Assembly (NCBI GenBank): GCA_011947345.1
Contig: JAAVTG010000367.1
Location: 1-54,425 of the forward strand
From: Phytophthora quininea
Taxonomy: Eukaryota > Oomycota > Peronosporomycetes > Peronosporales > Peronosporaceae
Direction: 5' to 3'
Length of the DNA: 54,425 nt
Shown: positions 33,406 through 42,735 of the stretch, one piece after another
Numbering within the stretch: position 1 is the stretch's first letter
Layout of the letters: the number at the start of each line of letters is the position of its first letter
The notes under the pieces: model-generated
Databases searched by the model: none
Told to the model about the DNA's origin: nothing
The model's input: only the letters and a program-made list of their open reading frames with translations
Program-made: the position numbers and the translations under genes

Positions 33406-33615
33406 GGTGGGCTTGCTTCCCAGTTGAGCGGGACCCCATCCCCAGGACCTATTGGATGAAGAAGAGGGCCAGCAAGACATGGTAGTGTGGTCCGTCGCAG
33501 CTAATGCGCGACTCGGCCAATCCCAGCGGCCTTTGTCGTTCATCATCGCAGCAGCAGTGAGTCAAGCCAGAGCACTCGCCGTTTCCTTGCTGCTCAACCT
33601 TCTTTCTGCTGGCCA

Positions 33616-33632
33616 CCATTCCTGCTTCAGAC
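33616..33632 (+). promoter_or_regulatory. Candidate oomycete initiator of the bZIP gene
   Basis: ACCATTCCTGCTTCA contains the YCAYTYY initiator core and a C/T-rich 3' flank, about 30 bp before the bZIP ATG. Match by eye only. Confidence 0.35.
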
Positions 33633-33645
33633 ACTGGCCGTCGCC

Positions 33646-34680
33646 ATGGCTCTCTTCACTTCCACGCCGGGCCTCGTACCGATCCGACCGCGCGGCGCCG
33701 TTCGCGAGCTCCCGGGGCTCGACAGTCTCAAGCGGACGCCCCTGACGCCTCCATTGGTCCCGCCGCTCGACGTGCGGCGCCAAGTGGTACCACCACCGCC
33801 ACGAGCGGGAGCCAAGGCCAAGAGCAAACGCGCCATGACCAGCAGCGAGCGCGGCATCAAATTCCGCCAGAGGCAGCAAGAGCGGCAGATTGCGCTGATC
33901 GTCGACAACCAGACTCTACGCCAGCAGGTTCAGCGTCTGCAGGCGTTGCGTGCCATGTTCGACCAGCAGGCTCTCTCGACACCCTTCTCGACCACCGGGG
34001 CACCCATGAAGCTCGTCATGGAGTACTTTAACCAGTTCCGTACCGGACTGCGCGACCCTGAGACGCTCGCGGTCACCTCGGGCCTGAAGCAGCGAGACTT
34101 TTTGTGCACCCTCGTGGAGCCGGGCACAATGTTTGGCGGCCTCCCGGCCGCGGACTTGATCTTGGGGATCTGGGAGCGCTACACGAAGCTCCACTTGTCC
34201 GTCAAGCTGTCGTGCGAGTCCACCGAGTTGCTGTGCATCGACAACTGCGCCACGGTCGTGGTGCACGGCATCCTGCACCTGCGGTACTCAAGACGCACCA
34301 TTGAAAACGTCTTTCCCCACGCCGCCGCCGAAGAAGACCTCATTCAAAAGTTAATCGGCAGGCAGCTGCATGTTCGCTACAGGGCCGAGATGCATTTCAG
34401 CGAGCGTGGGAAACTGGAGGGGTACGAAATGACGCCGGACTTTCTTGGGGCTTTCATGGAGGTGCTAGGCGACTTAAGGGAATGCGAGAGAATACTCGGC
34501 CGGGCTTTAATCAAAGGCCATGCACTCGGCGAAGAACCCGACCCGGAAGTGGTGGTGGATGCTGGCAAGAATTTCTCCGATTCCGAGATGCTTGAGGCGA
34601 CGTGCGCTACCATCGAAGAAGAAAACAAGACCCCTCCATCTCCTCCGGAGGTGATGCAGATCGAGTATATTTTATCATAA
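33646..34680 (+). CDS. Oomycete bZIP-type transcription factor with variant basic region
   Basis: A 344-residue protein. After a Pro/Arg-rich start (VPPPPRAGAKAKSKRAM) comes SERGIKFRQRQQERQIALIV, a basic region in the bZIP arrangement, then a zipper with Leu at seven-residue spacing (LIVDNQT-LRQQVQR-LQALRAM-F). The canonical Asn of the basic region is not present; Arg or Gly stands there. The rest (QQALSTPFSTTGAPMKLVME, FNQFRTGLRDPETL, LILGIWERYTKLHLSVKLSC, VVVHGILHLRYSRRTIENVF) is the all-alpha/beta C-terminal region typical of a large oomycete bZIP family. Expected to bind DNA as a dimer in the nucleus. The frame is unbroken. Upstream it is divergent from LOR3. Confidence 0.72.
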   Translation: MALFTSTPGLVPIRPRGAVRELPGLDSLKRTPLTPPLVPPLDVRRQVVPPPPRAGAKAKSKRAMTSSERGIKFRQRQQERQIALIVDNQTLRQQVQRLQALRAMFDQQALSTPFSTTGAPMKLVMEYFNQFRTGLRDPETLAVTSGLKQRDFLCTLVEPGTMFGGLPAADLILGIWERYTKLHLSVKLSCESTELLCIDNCATVVVHGILHLRYSRRTIENVFPHAAAEEDLIQKLIGRQLHVRYRAEMHFSERGKLEGYEMTPDFLGAFMEVLGDLRECERILGRALIKGHALGEEPDPEVVVDAGKNFSDSEMLEATCATIEEENKTPPSPPEVMQIEYILS

Positions 34681-35777
34681 GCCTCGCTCATTTTCTTCTG
34701 TATTGTCGCGACGTCTTTGACGAAGTAGATTCTGCAATATACGTGCAGTTTTGTCAGTGACTGCCGAATGCTCTCGTCCAACATGAACCACCTTGTTGTA
34801 TTGCGTCCAGTAGACCTGGCTATCAAAGACGACACCAGCCTACGTTGTCTATAGACACATACGGATTCGAACCATCATCTTCTACTGGCAAAGTTGTACC
34901 GACAAGATCGCCTATAAGTACCTGAGGGCTCAGAATGGGCATGATTCTTGTCGCCAGCTCCTCTAGAGCCTTGTCGGGTTGTGGTTGGCAGCGGCGGGGT
35001 TACGATGGTTGTTGTCTTGTGGGGGACGACTCAAATTGAAGACTGAACTATGTTTTTGTGCTGTTTTCTTTGCTCGCCACGACATTCATGCCATGGAGGC
35101 GATCTTGGGCTTCTCAATCGTGGGTAAGATTCTTTATGTTTTCTTTTGGCTAATAAATTTAAATATAAAGGCCTTTGCTTGTCCTTTGTTCGAATTAGCG
35201 TTGCCGTTGAGTGATCGGTACTCAACTGGCAAGTGCCTGCCGTGCGGTCCTGGTCTCACAGGGTAGGCTGGTGCACAGCGGCAGTGGCACTAGGCTGCTG
35301 GTGTACAAATCAGCAAGCGAGGAAGAAGATGGCCCGGGCAGCTTGTGCACGATGCCATCGAATGTAGCACCACTTGCAGCAAAGATCTCCAGGACTCTGC
35401 CCTTTTTTTTTTTTGCGATATCTCGTTCTACCGGTCGTAAGCGATGTTTATCCTGACTCTCTGTCGAAGTGTCCGCCGGAACATGAGGCTGCTGATACGT
35501 TGAAGTTGCTGGTTGCGCTAACTGTAGACGCGGAGTTTTGTCATGTATAAGATAGCGCGACACTTGGACAGTTGACGACGGCTATTAGATTGGTGGCTTT
35601 GTTGTGAACGTGTTTCGACGCGAGGTAATTCATAAAAACGTGACCTTCTTCGACAAGTTGGAACATAGGACCTCTCCGAATACCTATATTATTTATTTGT
35701 ACACACTTGCACAATTGCGCGGAAATTGATTTTAAGATCCTCACATGGAAATGTTGAGTAGAGCGCACAATACTACA
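34681..35777. other. Intergenic tract without a recognised gene
   Basis: Short ORFs only (34979-35266 plus, 35222-35563 minus). There is a T-run around 35403-35415. Nothing here matches the upstream part of the Fanzor copy at 19500-19710, so the second Fanzor copy begins abruptly near 35778. Confidence 0.4.
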
Positions 35778-36999
35778 AGCAACTTGTAGGAGCTACGCAA
35801 GCCGCTTAAGCAGCAACCCCACCAAAGGAACAAGTAATAGACAAGCTTCCGAAAGCGATCCGGAGTGAGAGGTGCTACCAGACGACTACTTGCCTGACGT
35901 GACTATCACCGTGGATCCTAGAATGCGCAGTGTGGTTACCGACGTCAGTGTTGATGCGTCGCATCTTGGAGAAGGAGAAGTTGAGGCACGAGAACAAGAA
36001 AGGGCGAAGCGGAAGCGGCGACAAAGGAGACGTCGACGCAAGAGATACGGCCACCATACACACTCCGTCCGCCAACTACCGCCCCTTGGCTAAAGAGAGC
36101 AACAGATACCCAGATTTCGAGACCGCGATTTCAGCGATGAGTATGTCGTTCAAATTAGCACACCACAATATCGTCATGCCGCTGAGATGCGAAAGTTTCG
36201 ATACTGGAACGAACATCTGAAGAAGCGCCGTAAGAAATATGCATGAGCTCTCCGTGCCATCCCTTGTTATAAGATGGCAGACTATAACCTGTTGTCGGAA
36301 AGACTCCAAGTCTTTTGGCGCCACATCTGCCGTCTCGTTGAGCTTAGTGCCAACCACAGTTTCTCGAAGTGACGACTGCATCGCTGCCGTTTGAAACAGA
36401 AGGCTCTCGAAGAGTTGACCGCAAGAATGGTTCCCATTCCGAGGCCGCAGGTGCTTATTGGCTACGGTGATTGGAGTCGACGAAACGGCATCTGTGGACT
36501 TGCTATAAACCCCTTGAAGGGATTCAAGAAGGCTTTTGCCAATAGAGCTCGCGTCGTGTCTATTGATGATTTCAAGACCGGCAAGCTGTGCTCGGCTTGC
36601 CTCCAGATGCTCGAAAATGCCCAGATGCCCGTCCGGTATTATCGTATAAACGCGTCTCGCTCGAGTACACCAGGAAGCCAGGAATTCCCAACGTCAAAAT
36701 ACGGTTCACGTGGAAAAGCTTTAGGTGTGGTAATGATCCTTCCGCAGGTTCACCAACGAAAACCTTGGTACGATTTTACCTTCCTCTAAATGTCGAGGTT
36801 TAAAAAGTTCCTATCAGTCTACTTGCAATGAAGCACCCTGCACTGTGCCAACAGTGATTGTAGGGTGTCCTTCTGGGACCGCGACGTGAACGCAGGTCGA
36901 AATAGGCGTTTTCTGCCGCGGCTAGCTCTTTCACGCATCTCGTGCGAAAGAAGAAGCCCAGCGCGGGATTTCATTCGAGTGTACACGGTTGAGGAGTGA
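35778..36999 (+). pseudogene. Fanzor (eukaryotic TnpB-like) nuclease relic, RuvC and zinc-finger part
   Basis: Fanzors are RNA-guided nucleases related to bacterial TnpB. In order: LPDDYLPDVTITVDPRMRSV with RuvC-I Asp at 35914-35916; FRYWNEHLKKRRKKYA; NLLSERLQVFWRHI; LKQKALEELTARMVPIPRPQ; VLIGYGDWSRRNGICGLAIN; FANRARVVSIDDFKTGKLCS-AC, the first zinc half (CSAC, about 36589-36600); then, after frame changes, LHCANSDC and WDRDVNAGRN with the RuvC-III Asp at 36883-36885; stop at 36997. At 36568-36570 the residue is Asp where relatives I know usually have Glu (V-D-E-x-x-T-S). In-frame stops and shifts indicate a relic, though all nuclease boxes remain readable. The 5' 600 bp are inverted relative to 18888-19498. 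Confidence 0.75.
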
Positions 37000-39407
37000 T
37001 GTGACGCGGCGCTCCGAATCCGTATGTGTCGTAATATTACGTAGTTTACTGCAATTGTCCCTTCCAGCCGTTTTGTCTGTATAATAGCTCCTCTTAAACT
37101 AAGCGCCGGGTGAGAGCAGGGCTATCTTATTCAACGGAAAGTCGTCGCTGAACACCAAGTATAGTTTCCTCTAATCATCATAATCTATCAAGCTTAGACT
37201 TCGCTAATCCATCAGAAATTGTTTGGACAAGAAGTTTGCTAATTATCTGGTTGACGACCTCCTGAGCAGTTCATACTGCGACACGGAGGTCAGTTGAGGG
37301 GAATGCAGCATATGCTCATTCCAAGAGGGACTGTCGCCCGTACGGGTTAATGCCCCTCCAGACATACCTCAGAAAAAGTAAGTATGGCTTGCTGTCCTTG
37401 CCGCTGCCTCGTATGAGTTCTGATTCCCCAGTAGTGTATCGTTTCGTTGTCTTTTATATAGATGGAAGCTACTGCCAACAATAATCGACGTTTATTCTAG
37501 TCTCATTATCGTTTGTTGTTGCTTTGGAGGTGCCGCTACGCAACACACTGCGCTGCGAACTAACTGTGAAGACTGGAAGGCCACTCGGACACTGTCGTGA
37601 TAAAGCTGTCACTCTATCATTTGATATTGGGGTATCACTGGGCTATCAGAGATAAAGAAGAGCGTGAAGTCGGTATTTGCTTCTAAGGAACGATTACGTT
37701 GGAACAATGGCTTGGAAATCTACATAAAACTCGCCAAAAATGCACCCCAGAAGGCGTTCGTCAAATTGGATCAAGATGGATTCAAGCCGTTGCTGCAAAC
37801 AGCGTGGCGAAATTGTCGGTTCCGACGTAGCGGCCAAGTTGACTTCGTTGTTGATGTTTTATATACATCGAAAAAACCAAGAAGGCGGTCGTTGCTACCC
37901 TGCATCGTGCAACAGAAAACCGTGTGCATCAAGTGCTGCCTCGTGTAAAAGAAACTCTAGAGACAGCTCAAGTCGACGTTGTGTGATATAGTGCCGGGAG
38001 CTCCCGTGCCAGCCCCGTCTCGTCGGGGCCTGAACCACTGGTGTGGACCACATCGAATCCGTACCAGGACGTACCGGGATCGAGACCAGCGGTGTGGACC
38101 ACATCCAGGTACAAGTTGTCTCATCTCGCGGTCCCGGTCAAGACCTCCTCCCCGGACAATACTCAAGCCAAGTCAAGTCAGAAGAATCCACCGCGAGGTG
38201 ACACTCTCTCCCTGAGATGTGCCGAAGTGCCTCCCATCCGGACTATACTGGATTCAGGTCAAGTGCGATGAACCATAGTGTTCCCAAGTCAATTCGATCA
38301 AGGTAAATGGGCCGCGTCGGGCCTCGTCGGAGGCAGCGGACCCGGACCCCGGACCGGGTCCATAGTGAAATCAAGTATAGTTCATAGGAACGTAACTCGC
38401 CCCGGCGAAGGCTGGGACGACCAATTCAGTCTACCTTTTTCCCTCGAGCGCGCAAGTGTTCTCTTCAGTGCGATCGTCTGGGACCAGGGTCACAGCGGGT
38501 CGGAGCTGTGCTTAAGGCTATCCCGGTAATATTTCCATTCTTTTTGCCTACATTCCCCAGGGAGTTAGGCATTTCATATTGTGTGTCCGGCAGCGGTCTG
38601 GCCGACCCGGGTTTTCACATTCCATATTTCTAGGGCCTTCGCCCCGGAGTCTTTCGTCCGAAAGAATAGATTGTATATTGTATATTGTGTGCCGTGTTCC
38701 CGGACCCGGACCCAGGCAGTGTCTGGGACCGTTGTGTGTATAACTGCCGCCCGCAGCTCACCCGTACCAGGTCGAGACGTTTATTGAACAACTCGGTGAC
38801 CGGTTCTTGATCAAAACAACCGTTTTCGAAGGGGTTCACAAGGTGAAGGTACTGGCCGGCCCAGGGCCCTCCCCGTTCCCGGTCCCGAACAGGGTTTCGA
38901 AGGAATTTCCCAGTGGGAGGATCCCCAGGTCACGGCCCCGGATAAATCCCGTCCGGGCGGAGCCGTCTGACTCACTAGGGAGTATCACATGTACAACACC
39001 AGGAAGTGGTAAGAAGCCCAAGCGCTACAACACAGTTGGTCCTGCTACGCTACGCTATGCGGCAACCGCTCAAGCAAGACTGCCCTACAACGAAGCGGTA
39101 GGGCCCCAGACAACACAACCTTCCGCCAGTTGCAGCATATTGACAGTTGAACCAAGAGACTACGAACTCAGTTGCCCAAGTGGACGACTTTCTCCCCGTT
39201 CAAGTGATTTTAAACGACGCCAAAGTGACGCTGCGAATGCGCGTTCAGGATCTCCGCCACGCCTTGGGCTTATCGCTGTACCCGCTATGCCCGCCATTCC
39301 GACAACCGCTGGTGTTTGTCCCGCCGCTCGACCAAGACGTGGAAGACGTCGATCATGTGCTCAGCGATGACGACAACGATGAAGACACAACGCAATTTAT
39401 CTTTTAA
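37000..39407. other. Gene-poor, partly GC-rich tract
   Basis: No gene recognised. 37979-39000 is unusually rich in CCGG/CCCGGAC words and repeats GGTGTGGACCACATC at about 38040 and 38085. A frame ending at 39407 (VFVPPLDQDVEDVDHVLSDD to FIF stop) looks like the C-terminus of some protein but has no start. Confidence 0.4.
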
Positions 39408-39511
39408 TATGTATACATTATTGCTTGAGTTACTTATATTAAAAGCCGCGTCTGAGTATCCACAGTGCCAATATAATCCGTAGCCTACTTGGTCATGGGC
39501 TTTAGTGCAGT
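39408..39511 (-). pseudogene. Tc1/mariner transposase, C-terminal piece (split gene)
   Basis: The minus strand next to repeat A reads CTKAHDQVGYGLYWHCGYSD, with the Y-x-x-HCGY ending typical of DDE_3 transposases. Fused to the piece that ends FRHC at 22140, counting the shared CAGT once, the frame stays open across the join. So this is very likely the missing end of the transposase at 22140-25806. Confidence 0.6.
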
Positions 39512-40330
39512 TGTGATGTAGCGATTCTCCGAGGATCGCGGCAGCCAACTATCGCCTCTCCTATTGGCGGAATCAAGGTACCATTTTGGACCAATCCCAG
39601 GACCGGACGAAGGTTCGTTAAACCCCAGGGTGTCGCTACCCTGGGTACCACTATACCGAGGCGGTCACTACTCCGAGGGTTCGTCTGGTCGCGAGGCTGA
39701 ATGAGTGGCCCTGCTAGCGCCCACCATATTTCACTTGATATTTGTAAAGCATCATCGATAGGGGTAGATTCCGAGAGAGTAAAAGCCCGCGAGGGCGATA
39801 CAAACAGAGCAGAATTTCCCCCGACTCCCCAAGCGGCCAAGGTAAGCACCTTCCTCTGTTGCCGTGGGTTATGCCTGCCAGCGAACACAGACCTTCGTGA
39901 AGTGAGTGTTCGTTTGGTCAGGCCAAGATTGAAGAGTGGTAGTTAGAGTGTATTTTGGTTTGACCCTATTAATAGGGGTTGGGTGACAGAACCCTTGTGT
40001 GGAGTGTTAGTCGCATTCCAACGTGACTTCCAGCTGGAGTAATACTCCGGCGCCCCGTAAAAGAGTCCACGGGACTAGGCAACCTTCGTCTGTTGGTGCC
40101 ACGGGGTTTAGTGTGTGTGAAAGTGTGTTTGCGCGTGTTCTTGCCTGTTACGCTCGTGTATATTGCTAGCAAGCGTAGTCAGTGGGCGAAGGACACACCG
40201 GCTCGGGCAGGGTCCAATCTGGTCCCTTCAGATTACGCCCCAACATTCGCCTACCGTTCTGGGAGGTGCATTGTTGTGTGCGGAAGCTCACTGCTACCTA
40301 AGCGAAAGTTCAGTGGATTCCTACACCACA
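39512..40330 (+). repeat. LTR-like repeat A, copy 2
   Basis: An 819-bp copy of 21302-22139, TGTGATGTAG to CTACACCACA, same orientation. The left flank is CAGT preceded by the transposase C-terminus; the right flank is repeat B from AGTGCCC onward. Thus its flanks are complementary to those of copy 1, as if the two copies had exchanged sides. Confidence 0.78.
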
Positions 40331-40903
40331 AGTGCCCTTCCTAGTGCCTAAGACCACAGGATCTACATTGGCCCAGTCGAGCTACGTCGGAATCATCGCG
40401 GATCAAGCAGTGCTCGGGTGATCTGGATAGTATATTGGCCAGATCTACTCGCAGCCTGGATCCACCAGTACCAAGTGCAGATCCAAAGTCTACTGGAGTT
40501 ACTAATTGGCCAGGACGACTGATCGACCCTCAACCTCCCCAAGATCACGCTATTGAAAGCGCCAAGTAAGGAAAAGGAAGACAACACACCCCTCAAGGCA
40601 ACCCCTCCTGGATCGAAGATCCAAGCCCCAGATCCAGGTAGATCCAAGCGATTACTGGTCTGGTAAATATTCAAGGACGCAGAGTGAATATTCCCACGCT
40701 GCTCCTGACCTCCCTCATCTCGCCAAGACGTTCAAGCTTCATAGACCAAGCATCCCCGAAGCACCCGAAGAGCAGATCCAGCCCGCCGACGGGTACACAA
40801 GGTGAGCACACTTCAGCATCCCCACGGATATCAGGGTATCCCCTCCATTAGTCGGTGTCTGGGTGCAGTGGAAGCGGATTTCAATAAATCCCACTACACC
40901 ACA
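40331..40903 (+). repeat. LTR-like repeat B, 3' part
   Basis: Matches 8950-9525 (AGTGCCCTTCCTAG... to ACTACACCACA) with about 95% identity by eye. Its 5' part is absent here and is found beside repeat A copy 1 at 21007-21301. The base run after its end (TACAAAC) does not repeat the GCTA before 21007, so no outer target duplication is seen. Confidence 0.72.
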
Positions 40904-41224
40904 TACAAACTCCTGGACTTCCGGAGGTAAGATTTGTACGTGTGTGTCTGGATTATGCCAGCTCGGCGAATGCGGTGAGCAGTGTGTGTGAGCGTTCATT
41001 AGCAAAGGCAAGAGTGCGTGTTGCCCGAAAGGGAGTGATTTGTGGCTCATTCTAATCCACTATATTATCAAGAAGAGCCTATTTGCCTCCGCCTCAACCC
41101 TATTAGTCATGGTTTTGCGGTGGCGGCTACGGAAGCACTTTCCCTAGGTGTGGCTTTCTCTCTTTAGAGGAATCCTAGAGTTTGAGTGAGTGTATTGTGC
41201 GTTAAGCGTCCTAGCCAAAGATCG
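40904..41224. other. No gene recognised
   Basis: Short spacer between repeat B and a START-like relic, with GTGTGTG runs around 40936-40995. Nothing assignable. Confidence 0.35.
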
Positions 41225-41617
41225 GGACTAGTTGCGCTGTTGGTTAGCCGAAACATTGTAAAGAGTGCATTTGACTGGCTCTGGGTGAGTCGAGTTGGGG
41301 GTCCTTTAGACGAAGCCTCAACTCTCGTCGAACCTTCGCAAGAGGAGAGACTTGCTGTTGTGGGCAAGCACTACTCTATTAAGGCTACGTTGCCAAGTGG
41401 ATATTTGCTACACCACATGAAGCTCATTACTAGTTGGTCAGGCTCGTCGGCGTTCTTGATATTGAACTTTGATGAAGAGCCGCAGGCGTCTGGAAAAGCT
41501 CAAGACTGTCATGTTGATTGCATCTATGCGTATACATCCTCCAACAGCGGCAATGAAATTACTGTCACGCATCTGGTCCATCGCGGCGCCGTAAAGGTTT
41601 CGAACCCATTTCGGTGA
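41225..41617 (+). pseudogene. START-like (M96-type oomycete family) C-terminal fragment
   Basis: The frame reads LAVVGKHYSIKATLPSGYLL, HHMKLITSWSGSSAFLILNF, then VDCIYAYTSSNSGNEITVTH and LVHRG. Phrases of this kind (y-x-y-t-s-x-x-g-N-E-I-t-x-T-x-l-v-h-R) end a large oomycete family of START-like domain proteins, some annotated as M96 mating-specific. Only about the last 110 residues are present and no start is visible, so I treat it as a fragment. Confidence 0.45.
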
Positions 41618-41794
41618 CCAGAACGGTGGCTTAGTAAAGGTCGTCTGGGGTAGAACAGCGCTATGAAAAACGATTTGTTGGTCGTTGGCGGTTGAGTTCC
41701 AGATACCACAGCACGTGCACGTTGTACAGGTGAGTCGCTTCGATACGGTTTTGCCATTGTTCCTCGCACCGGCTAAAGTCTGCTGTTGTTCCAG

Positions 41795-41990
41795 ACGCTG
41801 GCGGCTCTGCGCCACTTCGTAGCCGGGTTAGACGCCGCCCAAGTGGTCTCCAAGCACAACAAGTTGCGCGTCACAGCGGACACGGTGGACGTGGACTAGT
41901 AGAAACACTTCCTGCACAAGTAGCCCACGAGCCGACTGTACCTCGCTTTTGGCACACACGAGAGTGATGGTCCAGGACTTTCCTTCCTCT
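41795..41990 (+). pseudogene. LURP-one-related gene relic
   Basis: QTLAALRHFVAGLDAAQVVS and KLRVTADTVDVD match the LOR2 residues QTLAALRHFVAAFDAAQVAS and KLRVTADAVVDAD almost exactly, then two stop codons follow, with a KHFLHK remnant. It is a truncated duplicate of LOR2 in the opposite orientation, lying outside the repeat-A-bounded segment. Confidence 0.7.
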
Positions 41991-42270
41991 GCAAGCATGG
42001 AGTTCTGCGCAGCCACAGCCGATGACGAAAATAACAGGCCGCGCACTCGTTTACCGTGCTGGCTGTCGCTCGAAGATGTCCACAACCAAGGCAAGGTATC
42101 ACACTGCACAAGACACCCGACGCATCAAAATGAATATATTCTTGGTAAGGTAGGAAGTAAAGCCTGCGTATTCGCGCAGCAGCAGCACTGGGGAATGCGG
42201 TCTTGACCAACCGACGGAGCGACGCGCAGAAACAGGGTCGGCCGGCGTTGCAGGATGATCGGACGCTTGC

Positions 42271-42735
42271 TTAGAGCATGGCGTAAACGGCGGCGGCCAC
42301 GAAGGCGAAGGCTGAGGGCACAATGGTGGACGCACTGCTGCTGGCCGACGCGGACGCCGAGGCGCTGGCAGAGGCCTCCGTGGACGCGCTGCTCGTGGTG
42401 GTGCTGCTGGAGGCGGCGGTGCTGGCGGAGGAAGCAGTGGACGCGGCGCTGGGGGCCTCCGTGGCGGCGCGTGTGGCCTGCGGCTCGATGTCGAACTCGC
42501 TGTTGGCAGACGTGTCGCCGGCCGTGACGGTGGAGTCGCTCGAGCCCGACGAGGACGACGCCATGGCGGCGGCGGACACGAACTTGAGCGCGTTGCTGTT
42601 GGTGTTCTCGGCGGCCCCGATAGCCTTGAGCTCGGCCAGCGTGGCCTCCAACTTGGTGATCTCGTCGTCGATGGCGTTGGCGCTGACGGCAGCGGCGGCG
42701 ACGGCCGACAGGAGCAGCACGTTGAGCACACGCAT
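42271..42735 (-). CDS. Small secreted Ser/Ala-rich protein, probably GPI-anchored
   Basis: A 154-residue protein with a clear signal peptide (MRVLNVLLLSAVAAAAVSAN, cleavage likely after A-N-A), a short helical part (DDEITKLEATLAELKAIGAA), a long Ser/Ala/Thr-rich stretch (SAASTASSASTAASSS...) and a C-terminal hydrophobic end (TIVPSAFAFVAAAVYAML) after small residues, as in GPI attachment signals. Such proteins are usually wall or surface mannoprotein-like components. The frame is unbroken. Nearby LTR repeats and relics place it at the edge of the repeat tract. No RXLR motif, so I do not call it an effector. Confidence 0.72.
   Translation of the reverse strand: MRVLNVLLLSAVAAAAVSANAIDDEITKLEATLAELKAIGAAENTNSNALKFVSAAAMASSSSGSSDSTVTAGDTSANSEFDIEPQATRAATEAPSAASTASSASTAASSSTTTSSASTEASASASASASASSSASTIVPSAFAFVAAAVYAML

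Larger units (their letters stand above)
22140..39511. other. Segment bounded by direct copies of repeat A (candidate integrated circle)
   Basis: This 17.4-kb stretch starts with the middle of a Tc1-type transposase and ends with the C-terminal end of what appears to be the same gene, both on the minus strand, in the wrong order for a simple insertion. The left inner end is CAGT-GACG and the right inner end is GTG-CAGT, a 4-bp match of the size of target duplication seen for repeat B. The segment carries the Harbinger and Helitron elements, the middle gene island (PPR-like, three LOR genes, bZIP) and a Fanzor. The boundaries are seen in the sequence; the circle origin is inference. Confidence 0.6.

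Noticed and set aside
21302..40330. One 19-kb LTR retrotransposon with A as its two LTRs
   Set aside because: No primer-binding site follows copy 1, no polypurine tract precedes copy 2, no gag-pol lies between, and the inner borders are pieces of a Tc1-type transposase with a shared CAGT.
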